The position numbers and the translations under genes were made by a program. Positions 1 to 9,003 of a DNA stretch of 64,000 nt are shown here, one piece after another. The notes under the pieces are model-generated. The model was given only the letters and a program-made list of their open reading frames with translations, made no database searches and had not been told where the DNA came from. How positions within the stretch are numbered: the stretch's first letter is position 1; each line of letters starts with the position of its first letter. Origin of the DNA: Pseudaminobacter soli (ex Zhang et al. 2022) (GTDB lineage: Bacteria > Pseudomonadota > Alphaproteobacteria > Rhizobiales > Rhizobiaceae); assembly GCF_014595955.1 (NCBI RefSeq), contig NZ_JABVCF010000004.1, positions 248,001 to 312,000 of the forward strand, given 5' to 3'.

Positions 1-189
1 GATCCGGGATCCATTCCGGGTCGGTGGAAGGTTACGGAATGGCTTCCGATACGCGCTTCGCTGCGCTCGCTCGGCCGGAACGTCGAAAGAAATCGCGGCT
101 CGCCGCGACCGGCTCTCCCGTTGACCGTGGCGGCAGACAGCGTCAAAGCTTCGGATCACTCGGCAACCAGCCCTATAGGAGATGACACC

Positions 190-1611
190 ATGAGCAAGGC
201 GGAAATCGGTCTGATCGGCCTCGGCACCATGGGCTCCAACCTGGCGCTGAACATCGCCGAAAAGGGGCACAGGATCGCCGTCTACAACCGCACGATGGCG
301 CGGACCGAGGAGTTCGCCGCCAATGCAGGTCCTCTGCGCGACATGGTGGTGCCCTGCGAGACCATCGAGGCGCTGGCCGAAGCAATCGAGCCGCCCCGCC
401 CTGTCATCATCATGACGGTCGCCGGCACGCCGGTCGACGAGCAGATCGCGCTGCTGCGCCGCGTGCTTTCGGCCGGCGACATCATCATTGACGCAGGCAA
501 CGCCAATTTCCGCGACACGATGCGCCGTTTCGCCGAACTCGAGGGCTCGGGGCTCACCTTCATCGGCATGGGCGTCTCGGGCGGCGAGGAAGGCGCGCGG
601 CACGGCCCCTCGATCATGGTGGGCGGCACAGAGCAGTCCTACCGGCGCATCGAGAAGGTGCTGCTCGACATCTCGGCCAAGTATCATGGCGAGCCCTGCG
701 CCGCCCTGATGGGACCGAACGGCGCCGGCCATTTCGTCAAGACCATCCACAACGGCATCGAATATGCCGACATGCAAATGATCGCCGAGATCTACGGCAT
801 CCTGCGCGACGGGGTGGGCATGGCGCCGAAGGAGATCGGCGAAATCTTCGCGCGCTGGAACGAGGGGCGGCTCAACTCATACCTCATCGAGATCACGGCG
901 AAGGTGCTTGCCGCAGACGACCCGAAGACCGGCAGGCCGATGGTCGACATGATCCTCGACCGGGCCGGCCAGAAGGGAACCGGCAAATGGTCGGTGATCG
1001 AGGCGCAGATGCTGGGTGTCCCGGCCACGGCAATAGAGGCTGCGGTCGCGGCGCGCGTGCTCTCCTCGATGCGCGACGAGCGGCTGGCGGCCGAGAAGGC
1101 CTATGGCACGCAGACGACAAACCAGTTCACCGGTGACAGGCAGGCCCTCCTGGCCGACCTCGAGCTCGCGCTCTTCGCCGGCAAGATTGCGGCTTATGCG
1201 CAGGGCTTCGCCGTCATGGACGCGGCTTCGCGCGAGTTTTCCTGGGACATCCCGCTGCCCACGGTCGCCAAGATCTGGCGGGCCGGCTGCATCATCCGCT
1301 CGCAGTTCCTGGGCACGCTGGCAGAAGCCTTCACCGGCGAGAAGGTCGCCAACCTTCTGATGGCGCCGGCCTTCGTGGAGATGATGAAGGGCGCTCACCC
1401 GTCGCTGCGCCGGGTCATCGCCGGCGCCTCGGAAGCCGGGCTTCCGGTCCCGGCGCTATCGTCGGCGCTTGGCTATTTCGACCTCTACCGGCAGGGCCGC
1501 GGCACCTCGAACCTCCTGCAGGCGCAGCGCGACTTCTTCGGCGCTCACGGGTTCGAGCGGGTGGACGAGCCGGGCGCATTCCATGGGCCATGGGGCAGCG
1601 GCTCGCTGTGA
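190..1611 (+). CDS. gnd: 6-phosphogluconate dehydrogenase, decarboxylating
   Basis: Oxidises and decarboxylates 6-phosphogluconate to ribulose 5-phosphate with NADP+ in the cytosolic oxidative pentose phosphate pathway. The 473-residue length is usual for the long form of the family. An N-terminal Rossmann fold carries GLGTMG (residues 10-15). The substrate and catalytic segment has Ser130-Gly-Gly, Lys184, His187-Asn188 and Glu191 in HFVKTIHNGIEY, all as in active enzymes. The reading frame is open upstream to 121, but I chose ATG 190 because an AGGAGA Shine-Dalgarno lies at 178-183 and family homology begins right after it. A small hairpin at 93-108 upstream may close the preceding, unseen gene. 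Confidence 0.95.
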   Translation: MSKAEIGLIGLGTMGSNLALNIAEKGHRIAVYNRTMARTEEFAANAGPLRDMVVPCETIEALAEAIEPPRPVIIMTVAGTPVDEQIALLRRVLSAGDIIIDAGNANFRDTMRRFAELEGSGLTFIGMGVSGGEEGARHGPSIMVGGTEQSYRRIEKVLLDISAKYHGEPCAALMGPNGAGHFVKTIHNGIEYADMQMIAEIYGILRDGVGMAPKEIGEIFARWNEGRLNSYLIEITAKVLAADDPKTGRPMVDMILDRAGQKGTGKWSVIEAQMLGVPATAIEAAVAARVLSSMRDERLAAEKAYGTQTTNQFTGDRQALLADLELALFAGKIAAYAQGFAVMDAASREFSWDIPLPTVAKIWRAGCIIRSQFLGTLAEAFTGEKVANLLMAPAFVEMMKGAHPSLRRVIAGASEAGLPVPALSSALGYFDLYRQGRGTSNLLQAQRDFFGAHGFERVDEPGAFHGPWGSGSL

Positions 1612-1734
1612 GCGGGCCGCGCTCGCTTCAACCTGCCCTCCTCACCGAGCAGCATGGACATGCCTCCTCACCCCGGCCCCAACACCAAAAGGCGCCGGAG
1701 CCGTAGCTCCGCCGCCGTTTCGGATGGTTCTGGA

Positions 1735-1753
1735 ACTCCCCCTTGAGGGGAGT
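1735..1753. terminator. Bidirectional terminator-like hairpin
   Basis: ACTCCCC (1735-1741) pairs perfectly with GGGGAGT (1747-1753) around a five-base loop. It sits between the convergent gnd and DUF6481 genes and abuts the DUF6481 stop codon. There is no clear U tract on either strand, so termination is inferred. It resembles the other GC-rich hairpins in this window. Confidence 0.5.
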
Positions 1754-2161
1754 CTAGCCGCGGCCGCGCTTGCTCTTGCGTGCGGCGTAGCGCGCGTCGC
1801 GCTTTGCCTTGCGCTCGGCCTCGAGAGCAAGCTCCTGAGCGATGCGCTCAACTTCCTGCTGCTCGCGCACCAAAGCCTCTGCGGCCAGCCGCTCTTCCTC
1901 TTGCCGGCGGCGCTCCGCTTCCTCGGCCTCGCGGCGAGCACGCTCGGCCGCCTCGAGAGCCTCGCGCTCCTTGCGCAGCCTTTCCCGTTCAGCCTCGCGC
2001 TTGGCGCGCGCCTCGAGGATAGCCTGACGCTCCGCCTTTCTGGCCAGAACGCGCGGATCATCCTCTGCCGGTCGAGCCTTGAACCGTTCGAGCAAAGCTC
2101 TCTTCGCTTCGTTCGCCGCGTTACGGCGTTCGAAGATGTCTTTTTCCCTATATACTGCCAA
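1754..2161 (-). CDS. DUF6481 family protein, highly charged helical
   Basis: A 135-residue protein made almost wholly of Arg, Lys, Glu and Ala, predicted to form one long charged helix or coiled coil through most of its length. It opens with MAVYREKDIFERRNAANEAK and ends in a basic RKSKRGRG tail. The opening and composition match the small DUF6481 proteins of rhizobia, whose function is unknown. There is no signal peptide or membrane segment, so it is probably cytosolic; the basic ends would suit nucleic-acid or ribosome contact, which is only a guess. It is convergent with gnd. The skewed composition could make the frame look coding by chance, but the family resemblance argues against that. 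Confidence 0.75.
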   Translation of the reverse strand: MAVYREKDIFERRNAANEAKRALLERFKARPAEDDPRVLARKAERQAILEARAKREAERERLRKEREALEAAERARREAEEAERRRQEEERLAAEALVREQQEVERIAQELALEAERKAKRDARYAARKSKRGRG

Positions 2162-2373
2162 TGGTCGCCTTCGATGTGTCAGTCGATACGCGCCGCTTAC
2201 ATACTCAGGATTTGCCCGATATCAAGCCGCAAATCCGCACACCTGTCATGAAAACGACGCATGTTGCAGGCGCGAAACGATCTCGCCCGGCGAATGCACT
2301 GTTCACTCTTGAAGGGCTGGCGCAAAGCTGCGCTTGAACTATCTCCGGGCCACAACTCAAACGAGCGGACGCC

Positions 2374-3408
2374 ATGGAACTTGGCCTTTACACATTCGCC
2401 GATCTCGATCCGATTTCGGCGACGCGGGAGATCTCCCCGCACCAGCGGATGCGCAACCTCATCGAGGAGATCGAGCTCGCCGACCAGGTGGGGCTCGACG
2501 TGTTCGGCCTGGGCGAGCATCACCGCCCCGACTACATATCCTCCACACCTGCCGTGGCGCTGGCAGCAGCAGCCGAGCGCACCAAGCGCATAAAGCTGAC
2601 CAGCGCCGTCACCGTGCTCTCCTCCGACGACCCGGTACGGGTCTTCCAGCAGTTTGCCACGCTCGACCTGATTTCCGGCGGCCGCGCCGAGATCATGGCG
2701 GGGCGGGGCTCCTTCATCGAATCCTTCCCGCTGTTCGGCTACGATCTTGACGACTACGACGAGCTTTTCTCGGAAAAGCTCGATCTCCTCCTGAAGCTGC
2801 GCGACGAGGAGCGGATCACCTGGTCGGGCCGGCTCCGTCCCCCGATCCGGGACCGCGGCGTCTATCCGCGCCCGTACCAGGAAAAGCTCCCGATCTGGCT
2901 CGCGGTCGGCGGCACGCCGAACTCCGTCGCCCGCGCCGGCGTGCTCGGGCTGCCTTTGGCGCTCGCTATCATCGGCGGCGAGCCAAGGCGATTCGCTCCG
3001 CTCTTCGAGCTCTATCGGCGAGCCGCGGCGAAGGCCGGTCGCGACCCGGACAAGCTGCCGACCAGCCTCAACGTGCATGGCTTCGTCGGCGAAACCACGG
3101 AGCAGGCGGCGGACGACTTCTACAAGCCCCAGGCCGAGGTGATGAACCGGATCGGCCGCGAGCGTGGCTGGGGGCCGACCAACCGCGCCCACTACGACCA
3201 GTCGCGCGGACCGCACGGAGCTCTGTTCGTGGGAGACCCTGAAGTCGTCGCGGAGAAGATCGTGGCCATGCACAAGCTCTTCCGGAACGACCGTTTCCTG
3301 ATCCAAATGGCCATCGGGCTGGTGCCGCATGCCAAGCTGATGAAGGCGATCGAGCTGTTCGGCACGAAGGTCGCGCCCCTGGTGCGCAAGGCGACGGCAG
3401 CGTCGTAA
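2374..3408 (+). CDS. LLM-class flavin-dependent oxidoreductase
   Basis: A 344-residue protein of the bacterial luciferase-like monooxygenase superfamily: a TIM barrel that uses reduced flavin and O2 on an unknown substrate. Family features are the [13 protein letters not shown] start, the [10 protein letters not shown] segment where the barrel meets the flavin, and the [14 protein letters not shown] stretch. ATG 2374 is preceded by a GAGCGGA-type Shine-Dalgarno and fits the usual N terminus. It lies upstream of the AI-2E permease, 96 bp apart, and a second, distinct LLM protein follows at 4834. The physiological substrate cannot be read from sequence. The 212 bp between this gene and the DUF6481 start holds nothing I can name. 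Confidence 0.9.
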   Translation: MELGLYTFADLDPISATREISPHQRMRNLIEEIELADQVGLDVFGLGEHHRPDYISSTPAVALAAAAERTKRIKLTSAVTVLSSDDPVRVFQQFATLDLISGGRAEIMAGRGSFIESFPLFGYDLDDYDELFSEKLDLLLKLRDEERITWSGRLRPPIRDRGVYPRPYQEKLPIWLAVGGTPNSVARAGVLGLPLALAIIGGEPRRFAPLFELYRRAAAKAGRDPDKLPTSLNVHGFVGETTEQAADDFYKPQAEVMNRIGRERGWGPTNRAHYDQSRGPHGALFVGDPEVVAEKIVAMHKLFRNDRFLIQMAIGLVPHAKLMKAIELFGTKVAPLVRKATAAS

Positions 3409-3504
3409 ACGGCCCGGCTGTCTAACCGGAACTTCTCCCGAACTGCAACGTTCATCGCCCGGGATGCCGGGTGCTGGCCGGGTACCCTGCCAAGAGGGTC
3501 CATC

Positions 3505-4659
3505 ATGACAGTCCAGAACGGGGTATCCGGCGACGACATGCCGGAGCCTTCGCGCAGCGAGATTGAGCTGCGCCGCATCCGCATGGTCCTGATTGGGGTG
3601 TTTCTGCTGGCGCTGGTCTACGCCCTCTATTACGGGCGCGACTTCTTCATGCCCGTCATGCTCTCCTTCATGCTGGCGCTGACGCTGACCCCGATCGTGC
3701 GCCTGCTTCGGCGACAGGGGGTGCCCGAATATCTGTCGGCGACCCTGCTCGTCTTCGTATCCGTCGCCGCTATCGCGATCATCGGCTATTTGCTGAGCGG
3801 TCCCGTGCTCGCGCTCATCAACGATGCCCCTTCGATTGGACGCAAGCTGAGCGAGAAGCTGAGCGAACTGCGTCATCCATTCGAGCGCTTCATCGCCGTC
3901 ACGAACCAGGTCGATCAGGTCACCGACACCGTCAGCGAACCCGGCGTCGAGAAGGTTGTCGTCGCCCAGCCCGGCATCGTGTCGCAAGCAGCGGGAAACC
4001 TCCTGTCGGCGGGCACGACGATCGCCGTTACCTTCGTGCTGTCGCTCTTCGTGCTGGCGTCCGGGCCGCTCTTCTACGAGAAGATCATCCAGTCCTTCGG
4101 CCGGCTCAGCGAGAAGAAGCGGGCCCTTCGAATCATCTACGACGTGGAGCAGGAGGTCTCGCGCTACCTGCTCACCATCACGCTGATCAATGCCGGGCTG
4201 GGAGTCGCGATTGGGCTGGGTCTTTGGGCGATCGGCATGCCGACGCCGCTCCTATGGGGCGTTTCGGCCATGCTGCTCAATTTCCTGCCCTACATCGGCG
4301 CGGCCGCGAACATCCTGCTGGTCGGGGCCATCTCCATCGTCAGCTTCGATACCCTCTATTTTGCATTGGCGGCGCCGGCCTTCGTTCTGCTCTGCAATGT
4401 GCTGGAGGGGCAGTTCATCACACCCCTGGTCGTCGGTCGCCGGCTCGAGATCAACGCGGTGTCGATCTTCATCGCGGTCGCCTTCTGGTCGTGGCTATGG
4501 GGGTTCGTAGGTGCGCTTCTGGCCGTGCCGATCCTGGTGGTGATCAAGGTCTTTTGTGACCACTTCGACAGCCTGAGACATGTCGGCAACTTCCTGGCTG
4601 CCCACCAGACGCTTGACGAAGCTGAGACGGAAACGCTGCCTGAGACAGCTCCGCGCTAG
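3505..4659 (+). CDS. AI-2E family transporter (PerM-like)
   Basis: A 384-residue polytopic inner-membrane protein of the AI-2E exporter-like (PerM/TqsA) family. Hydrophobic segments lie near residues 28-45, 50-65, 75-95, 165-190 and as a cluster at about 225-350. The conserved region with LNFLPYIGAAANI and the GQFITPLVVGRRLEIN motif is present. Members have been linked to autoinducer-2 export, Na+/H+ antiport or unknown solutes, so the cargo is open. ATG 3505 has AGAGGG at 3493-3498. A charged tail follows the last membrane segment. It sits between two LLM oxidoreductases, but I see no evidence for a shared pathway. Confidence 0.88.
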   Translation: MTVQNGVSGDDMPEPSRSEIELRRIRMVLIGVFLLALVYALYYGRDFFMPVMLSFMLALTLTPIVRLLRRQGVPEYLSATLLVFVSVAAIAIIGYLLSGPVLALINDAPSIGRKLSEKLSELRHPFERFIAVTNQVDQVTDTVSEPGVEKVVVAQPGIVSQAAGNLLSAGTTIAVTFVLSLFVLASGPLFYEKIIQSFGRLSEKKRALRIIYDVEQEVSRYLLTITLINAGLGVAIGLGLWAIGMPTPLLWGVSAMLLNFLPYIGAAANILLVGAISIVSFDTLYFALAAPAFVLLCNVLEGQFITPLVVGRRLEINAVSIFIAVAFWSWLWGFVGALLAVPILVVIKVFCDHFDSLRHVGNFLAAHQTLDEAETETLPETAPR

Positions 4660-4833
4660 ACCCGGGTCGGATCGGACTTTGCGCTGCCCGACACCATTCC
4701 CTATATCGACCGAGAACTGGGGCGGCCATGGCGAATCTCGCCGTCGCTGGTAGCAGGTCGTCCGGCTCAGCTCTGTCCGACCTCTCCGCCCACGATACGG
4801 CTCAGCGCGCAAGAGCATTCCGGAGAGAAATCC

Positions 4834-5817
4834 ATGACCGAGCTTTCTGTTCTTGACCTGTCCCCGGTCCCGGAGGGGAGTTCCGCCGCGCAGTCGCTCG
4901 CGAACACGCTCGACCTGGCCCGGCACGCGGAAGGACTGGGCTACAAGCGCTACTGGCTGGCCGAACATCACAATATGCCTGGGATCGCCAGCGCGGCGAC
5001 GTCCGTAGTCATCGGCCATGTCGCCGCCGGAACAAGTACGATTCGCGTCGGCGCGGGCGGCATCATGCTGCCCAACCACGCGCCGCTGGTCATCGCCGAG
5101 CAGTTCGGCACGCTTGCTGCCTTGCATTCCGGACGCATCGACCTCGGCCTCGGCCGCGCACCGGGAACCGACATGGCAACGGCACGCGCCCTGCGACGCA
5201 ATCTGGAAGCTGGCGTGGACAGCTTCCCCAACGATGTTCTTGAACTGATGGGCTTCTTCCAGCCGGCTGAGCCGGACCAGCGCATACGTGCCGTGCCCGG
5301 CGAGGGCGAGGAGGTCGAGGTCTGGATCCTCGGCTCCAGCACCTACGGCGCCCAGCTTGCCGCCATTCTCGGCCTACCCTACGCGTTCGCATCGCATTTC
5401 GCGCCCGCCGAAATGGAGCATGCGATGGAGATCTACCGCGCTCGCTTCCAGCCATCGCAGCGCCTGCAGTCGCCTCGAATCATGCTCGGCCTGAACGTTT
5501 TCGCAGCCGATACGGATGAGCAGGCGCAGCTTCTGTTTTCTTCATTGCAGCAGACGTTCGTGAACCTGCGCAGCGGCCGCCCCGGCAAGCTGCCCCCACC
5601 GGTGAAGGGATACTACGAACAGCTCGATCCAATGGCCCGGGCCATGCTCGATCAGGCTCTGTCCTGCTCGATCGTCGGATCGCCCGAGAAAGTGCGCCAG
5701 GGCTTGAAAGACTTCATCGGTAGAACCGGCGCGGATGAGCTGATGGTGACTGCGCAGATCTTCGATCACTCAGCCCGGAAACGCTCCTTCGAAATCCTGA
5801 TAGAAGCAAAGCGCTAG
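4834..5817 (+). CDS. LLM-class flavin-dependent oxidoreductase (MsnO8-like)
   Basis: A 327-residue luciferase-like monooxygenase of the subgroup that starts [12 protein letters not shown] and carries [19 protein letters not shown], close to the MsnO8/YhbW type rather than to the LLM gene at 2374. It is expected to bind reduced FMN and oxidise an unknown small molecule. The [20 protein letters not shown] stretch and the [13 protein letters not shown] motif are typical. ATG 4834 follows a GGAGAGA Shine-Dalgarno. The 174 bp before it shows no clear promoter. Substrate unknown; the family assignment is firm. Confidence 0.9.
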   Translation: MTELSVLDLSPVPEGSSAAQSLANTLDLARHAEGLGYKRYWLAEHHNMPGIASAATSVVIGHVAAGTSTIRVGAGGIMLPNHAPLVIAEQFGTLAALHSGRIDLGLGRAPGTDMATARALRRNLEAGVDSFPNDVLELMGFFQPAEPDQRIRAVPGEGEEVEVWILGSSTYGAQLAAILGLPYAFASHFAPAEMEHAMEIYRARFQPSQRLQSPRIMLGLNVFAADTDEQAQLLFSSLQQTFVNLRSGRPGKLPPPVKGYYEQLDPMARAMLDQALSCSIVGSPEKVRQGLKDFIGRTGADELMVTAQIFDHSARKRSFEILIEAKR

Positions 5818-5955
5818 CTGTAACTGCGAACCAGACTCCAGGATGGTAGAAACGTTAGCAACTTCCATTCACCTCGCGCTGACGGAAAAGCATTGCACGG
5901 TCGATCTTTGCTAGGCTTTGTAGCTTTCCGTTCTTCGTATGAGCTATCTTGTTCT

Positions 5956-5984
5956 TTGACAGCAAGCAAAAGACAGCTTATCAA
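5956..5984 (+). promoter_or_regulatory. Sigma-70-like promoter
   Basis: TTGACA at 5956-5961 and TATCAA at 5979-5984 are separated by 17 bp, a near-consensus arrangement. Transcription would start near 5991, giving a leader of about 500 nt to wecB or a separate short RNA ending at the hairpin at 6104-6138. Confidence 0.6.
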
Positions 5985-6103
5985 ACACGATCGACGTGTA
6001 TCGCTGAGGGCGCGATGCGGCTCTCGACTCGGGGATCCAAATTGGATGTTGAGGCCGCTCAAATGGTAGGTCGGATCGATGACAATTGGATGACAAAACT
6101 GGT

Positions 6104-6138
6104 GTCAGCATCTCGCGGCCGAGCCGCGGATGTCTGAC
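6104..6138 (+). other. Strong bulged RNA hairpin in the wecB leader
   Basis: GTCAG-CATC-CGCGGC on the 5' side pairs with GCCGCG-GATG-CTGAC on the 3' side, with one bulged T on each arm and a three-base loop at 6120-6122. That gives 15 base pairs. No U tract follows, so it may be an RNA structure or protein site rather than a terminator. Confidence 0.5.
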
Positions 6139-6501
6139 GAAGAGGTACACTTAGACTGTAATCGGGGGTGCCGTCAGGCGTCCTGGTCGATTTGCCGGAT
6201 GACGGGGGTGCTTGCTTGAAACGGTGCGGTCAATGCCATCGGGACGGAACCCGTGGCTCGCCGCTTGCGCGTCGCGCCGCGTCGCGCGAGATGAAATCCA
6301 TTTCGCGGGAGAGGGGGCCAGGTTGACCATGGGATATCGGCCACTGGCAAATGCCTTCCCGCCTCGCTCGCCAACCGGCCTTCCGTGAGGCAGCGAAGTT
6401 CCATGAAACACCCTCCGAGCAGTTTGTGGTCAGAGCCCGACCGCCTTGCCCCCGACATCGATCCAGAGGTGATCGTTCGCGGCCACGGCGATGGTCGCCG
6501 C

Positions 6502-7662
6502 ATGAGAATTCTGACCGTCTTCGGCACTCGGCCAGAGGCAATCAAGATGTGCCCGCTGGTCTTGCGCCTGATGGAGAATCCATCGGTGGAGTCGCGGCTC
6601 TGCGTAACCGCACAACACCGTGAAATGCTTGACCAGGTGCTCGCCTTGTTCGGTGTCGTGCCCGATTACGACCTCGACATCATGAGGCCGAACCAGACGC
6701 TGAACGACATCACCGGATCGGTGGTGCGGGGTCTTGATTGCGTGCTCGAGGAGTTCAAGCCTGATGTCGTCCTCGTCCATGGCGATACCACGACGTCTTT
6801 CAGCGCGGCGCTCGCCGCCTTCTATCGCCAGATCCCTGTCGCCCATGTCGAAGCCGGCCTTCGAACCGGAAACATCTATTCGCCCTGGCCCGAGGAGGCC
6901 AATCGCAAGCTGACCGGCACCATTGCCCAATGGCATTTCGCTCCAACTGCGACGGCGCGTGTCAATCTGCTCAAGGAAGGGGTTTCCAAGGATCGTATTC
7001 GCGTGACGGGGAACACGGTGATCGACGCCTTGCTGTGGATGACCAAGCGCATCGAAAGCGATCCCGTCATCCATTCGACCATGACGAACCGGTTTTCAGG
7101 CCTTCGCGAAGCTTCCCGACTCATCCTGATCACCGGTCATCGCCGGGAAAACTTCGGCGCCGGCTTCGACAGCATCTGCAGGGCCATCCGCGATCTTGCC
7201 GTCGAGTTCCCGGACGTCGACTTCGTATATCCGGTCCATCTCAACCCCAACGTCCAGAGGCCGGTGAAGGCGATCCTGTCGGGCCTTGAGAACGTCCACC
7301 TGACCGCACCGCAGGAATATGCGCCCTTCGTCTGGCTGATGAATCGCTCATACCTGGTGCTGACGGATTCGGGAGGCATCCAGGAAGAGGCCCCTTCCCT
7401 CGGCAAGCCTGTGCTCGTCATGCGTGACACTACCGAGCGGCCCGAGGCGATAGAGGCGGGTACGGCGCGCTTGGTTGGCTCGGACCGCGGTCGCATCGTG
7501 GCAGGCGTCAGAGAACTGCTCACGGATGCCGGACAGTATGCCGCCATGGCCAACACCATGAATCCGTTCGGAGACGGACGGGCTTCGCAGATCATCGTCG
7601 AGACGCTTCTCAACGGGAGTTTCTCGGCATCTTCACATGACGCAGATGCCCCCGCAGTTTGA
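6502..7662 (+). CDS. wecB: UDP-N-acetylglucosamine 2-epimerase (non-hydrolysing)
   Basis: Interconverts UDP-GlcNAc and UDP-ManNAc in the cytosol, the first committed step to UDP-ManNAcA for surface glycans. The protein is 386 residues. With ATG 6502 the start is MRILTVFGTRPEAIK, as in known WecB/MnaA, and the catalytic residues fall at the E. coli positions: Asp95 (VHGDTTT), Glu117 (HVEAGLR), Glu131 (PWPEEANRK) and His213 (TGHRREN). Thr-Asp-Ser-Gly-Gly near the C terminus binds nucleotide. An in-frame extension to 6385 exists but is not family-like. It is followed 15 bp later by wecC, which uses its product, so the two form an operon. Confidence 0.95.
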   Translation: MRILTVFGTRPEAIKMCPLVLRLMENPSVESRLCVTAQHREMLDQVLALFGVVPDYDLDIMRPNQTLNDITGSVVRGLDCVLEEFKPDVVLVHGDTTTSFSAALAAFYRQIPVAHVEAGLRTGNIYSPWPEEANRKLTGTIAQWHFAPTATARVNLLKEGVSKDRIRVTGNTVIDALLWMTKRIESDPVIHSTMTNRFSGLREASRLILITGHRRENFGAGFDSICRAIRDLAVEFPDVDFVYPVHLNPNVQRPVKAILSGLENVHLTAPQEYAPFVWLMNRSYLVLTDSGGIQEEAPSLGKPVLVMRDTTERPEAIEAGTARLVGSDRGRIVAGVRELLTDAGQYAAMANTMNPFGDGRASQIIVETLLNGSFSASSHDADAPAV

Positions 7663-7677
7663 GGCTTGGAGAAGGCG

Positions 7678-8997
7678 ATGCCCAATTCATCCATCGGCAA
7701 GACGGTCTCTGTAGTCGGCCTCGGCTACATCGGATTGCCTACGGCGACCGCCTTTGCCGAGCATGGCGTCGACGTGATCGGACTGGATGTCAATCAACGA
7801 GCGGTGGAGACGATCAACCGGGGCGAAATCCACATAGTTGAGCCGGATCTCGACCAGGCAGTGCACCGGGCGGTCAAAAGTGGCAAGCTGAGGGCGACCC
7901 TCACGCCGGAGCCCGCCGATGCATTCCTGATCGCGGTGCCGACCCCCTTCAAGGGCGCGGATCATGAGCCCGACCTCTCCTATATCGAGAAAGCGAGTCG
8001 GGCCATTGCCCCGGTCCTGAAGCACGGCGATCTGGTCGTGCTCGAGTCCACCTCACCTGTCGGCGCGACTGAACAGATGGCCGTCTGGCTGGCCGAGCAG
8101 CGGCCGGATCTCTCTTTCCCCCACCAGCGCGGCGAACAGTCCGACATCCGCATAGCCCATTGTCCGGAACGCGTCCTGCCCGGCCAGGTGATGCGCGAGT
8201 TGATCATCAATGATCGAATCATCGGCGGCATGACCCGCCGGTGCGCCCTGGCCGCCAAGTCCCTGTACAAGATCTTCGTCAAGGGCGACTGCGTCATCAC
8301 CGACGCCCGCACCGCCGAAATGTGCAAGCTCGCCGAGAATGCGTTTCGCGATGTCAACATCGCCTATGCCAACGAATTGTCGGTGATATGTGATCAGTTG
8401 GGGATCGATGTGTGGGAGATGATCAGCCTCGCCAATCGGCACCCGCGCGTGAAGATCCTGCAGCCCGGCGCGGGAGTCGGAGGGCACTGCATCGCCGTCG
8501 ACCCATGGTTCATCGTTGCCGGCGCTCCGAATGCCGCCAAGCTGATCCGCGCAGCGCGCGAGGTCAATGACGCCAAGCCGGGATGGCTTCTGGCGAAAGT
8601 CGCCGCGGCCGAAGAGACCTTTGCAAAACTTCGTGACGGAGCGAAGCCCATCATCGCCGTGCTTGGCCTAGCGTTCAAGCCCAATATCGATGATCTGCGC
8701 GAAAGCCCGGCCCTGCATATCGCCGAAGCTCTATACCAGCAGCACGGGGAACGGCTAATCGTCGTCGAGCCGAACATCGAGGCGCTGCCGGGATCGCTGG
8801 CCGACGCTCGGCTGGTGACGCTGGACCAGGCCCTGCACGCCGCCGACCTGCTGCTCGTCCTGGTCAAGCATCGGGAGTTTTTCGAGCTTTCCGAAAAGAC
8901 GCTGCCGCCTGACCTGCAGGTCATCGATGCGGTCGGACTTCGCGGTCCCGACGGCTTGCCGCATGTGGCGCATCTCCGGACCTTGGCGGCCGGCTGA
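7678..8997 (+). CDS. wecC: UDP-N-acetyl-D-mannosamine dehydrogenase
   Basis: Oxidises UDP-ManNAc to UDP-ManNAcA with two NAD+, supplying an acidic sugar for a surface polysaccharide. The 439-residue protein belongs to the UDP-glucose/GDP-mannose dehydrogenase family. The NAD-binding GLGYIGLP is at residues 14-21, Lys217 and Asn221 match the catalytic pair, and the thiohemiacetal Cys271 lies in GGHCIAVDPWF. The C-terminal UDP-binding segment has FKPNIDDLRESPAL. ATG 7678 is chosen because GGAGAAGG ends just upstream; an earlier in-frame TTG at 7666 lies before that site. Directly downstream of wecB; glycosyltransferases follow. Confidence 0.94.
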   Translation: MPNSSIGKTVSVVGLGYIGLPTATAFAEHGVDVIGLDVNQRAVETINRGEIHIVEPDLDQAVHRAVKSGKLRATLTPEPADAFLIAVPTPFKGADHEPDLSYIEKASRAIAPVLKHGDLVVLESTSPVGATEQMAVWLAEQRPDLSFPHQRGEQSDIRIAHCPERVLPGQVMRELIINDRIIGGMTRRCALAAKSLYKIFVKGDCVITDARTAEMCKLAENAFRDVNIAYANELSVICDQLGIDVWEMISLANRHPRVKILQPGAGVGGHCIAVDPWFIVAGAPNAAKLIRAAREVNDAKPGWLLAKVAAAEETFAKLRDGAKPIIAVLGLAFKPNIDDLRESPALHIAEALYQQHGERLIVVEPNIEALPGSLADARLVTLDQALHAADLLLVLVKHREFFELSEKTLPPDLQVIDAVGLRGPDGLPHVAHLRTLAAG

Positions 8998-9003
8998 AGG
9001 GGC

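Larger units (their letters stand above)
5818..6501. other. Long non-coding gap and leader before wecB
   Basis: About 680 bp without a convincing gene. Short open frames here lack codon bias and homology. The first 200 bp are A+T richer than the flanks. The gap holds a good sigma-70-type promoter (5956-5984) and a strong bulged hairpin (6104-6138). The frame of wecB is open back to 6385, but those 39 extra codons look unlike the family. Confidence 0.6.

Noticed and set aside
2197-3987. A 596-codon minus-strand frame across the first LLM gene and part of the AI-2E gene
   Set aside because: Spans two unrelated plus-strand genes, has no motif, and its His/Asp/Arg-rich composition is typical of antisense shadow.
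6385-6501. Thirty-nine extra codons on wecB
   Set aside because: No homology or ribosome site; all four catalytic residues fall at the E. coli positions when counting from 6502.
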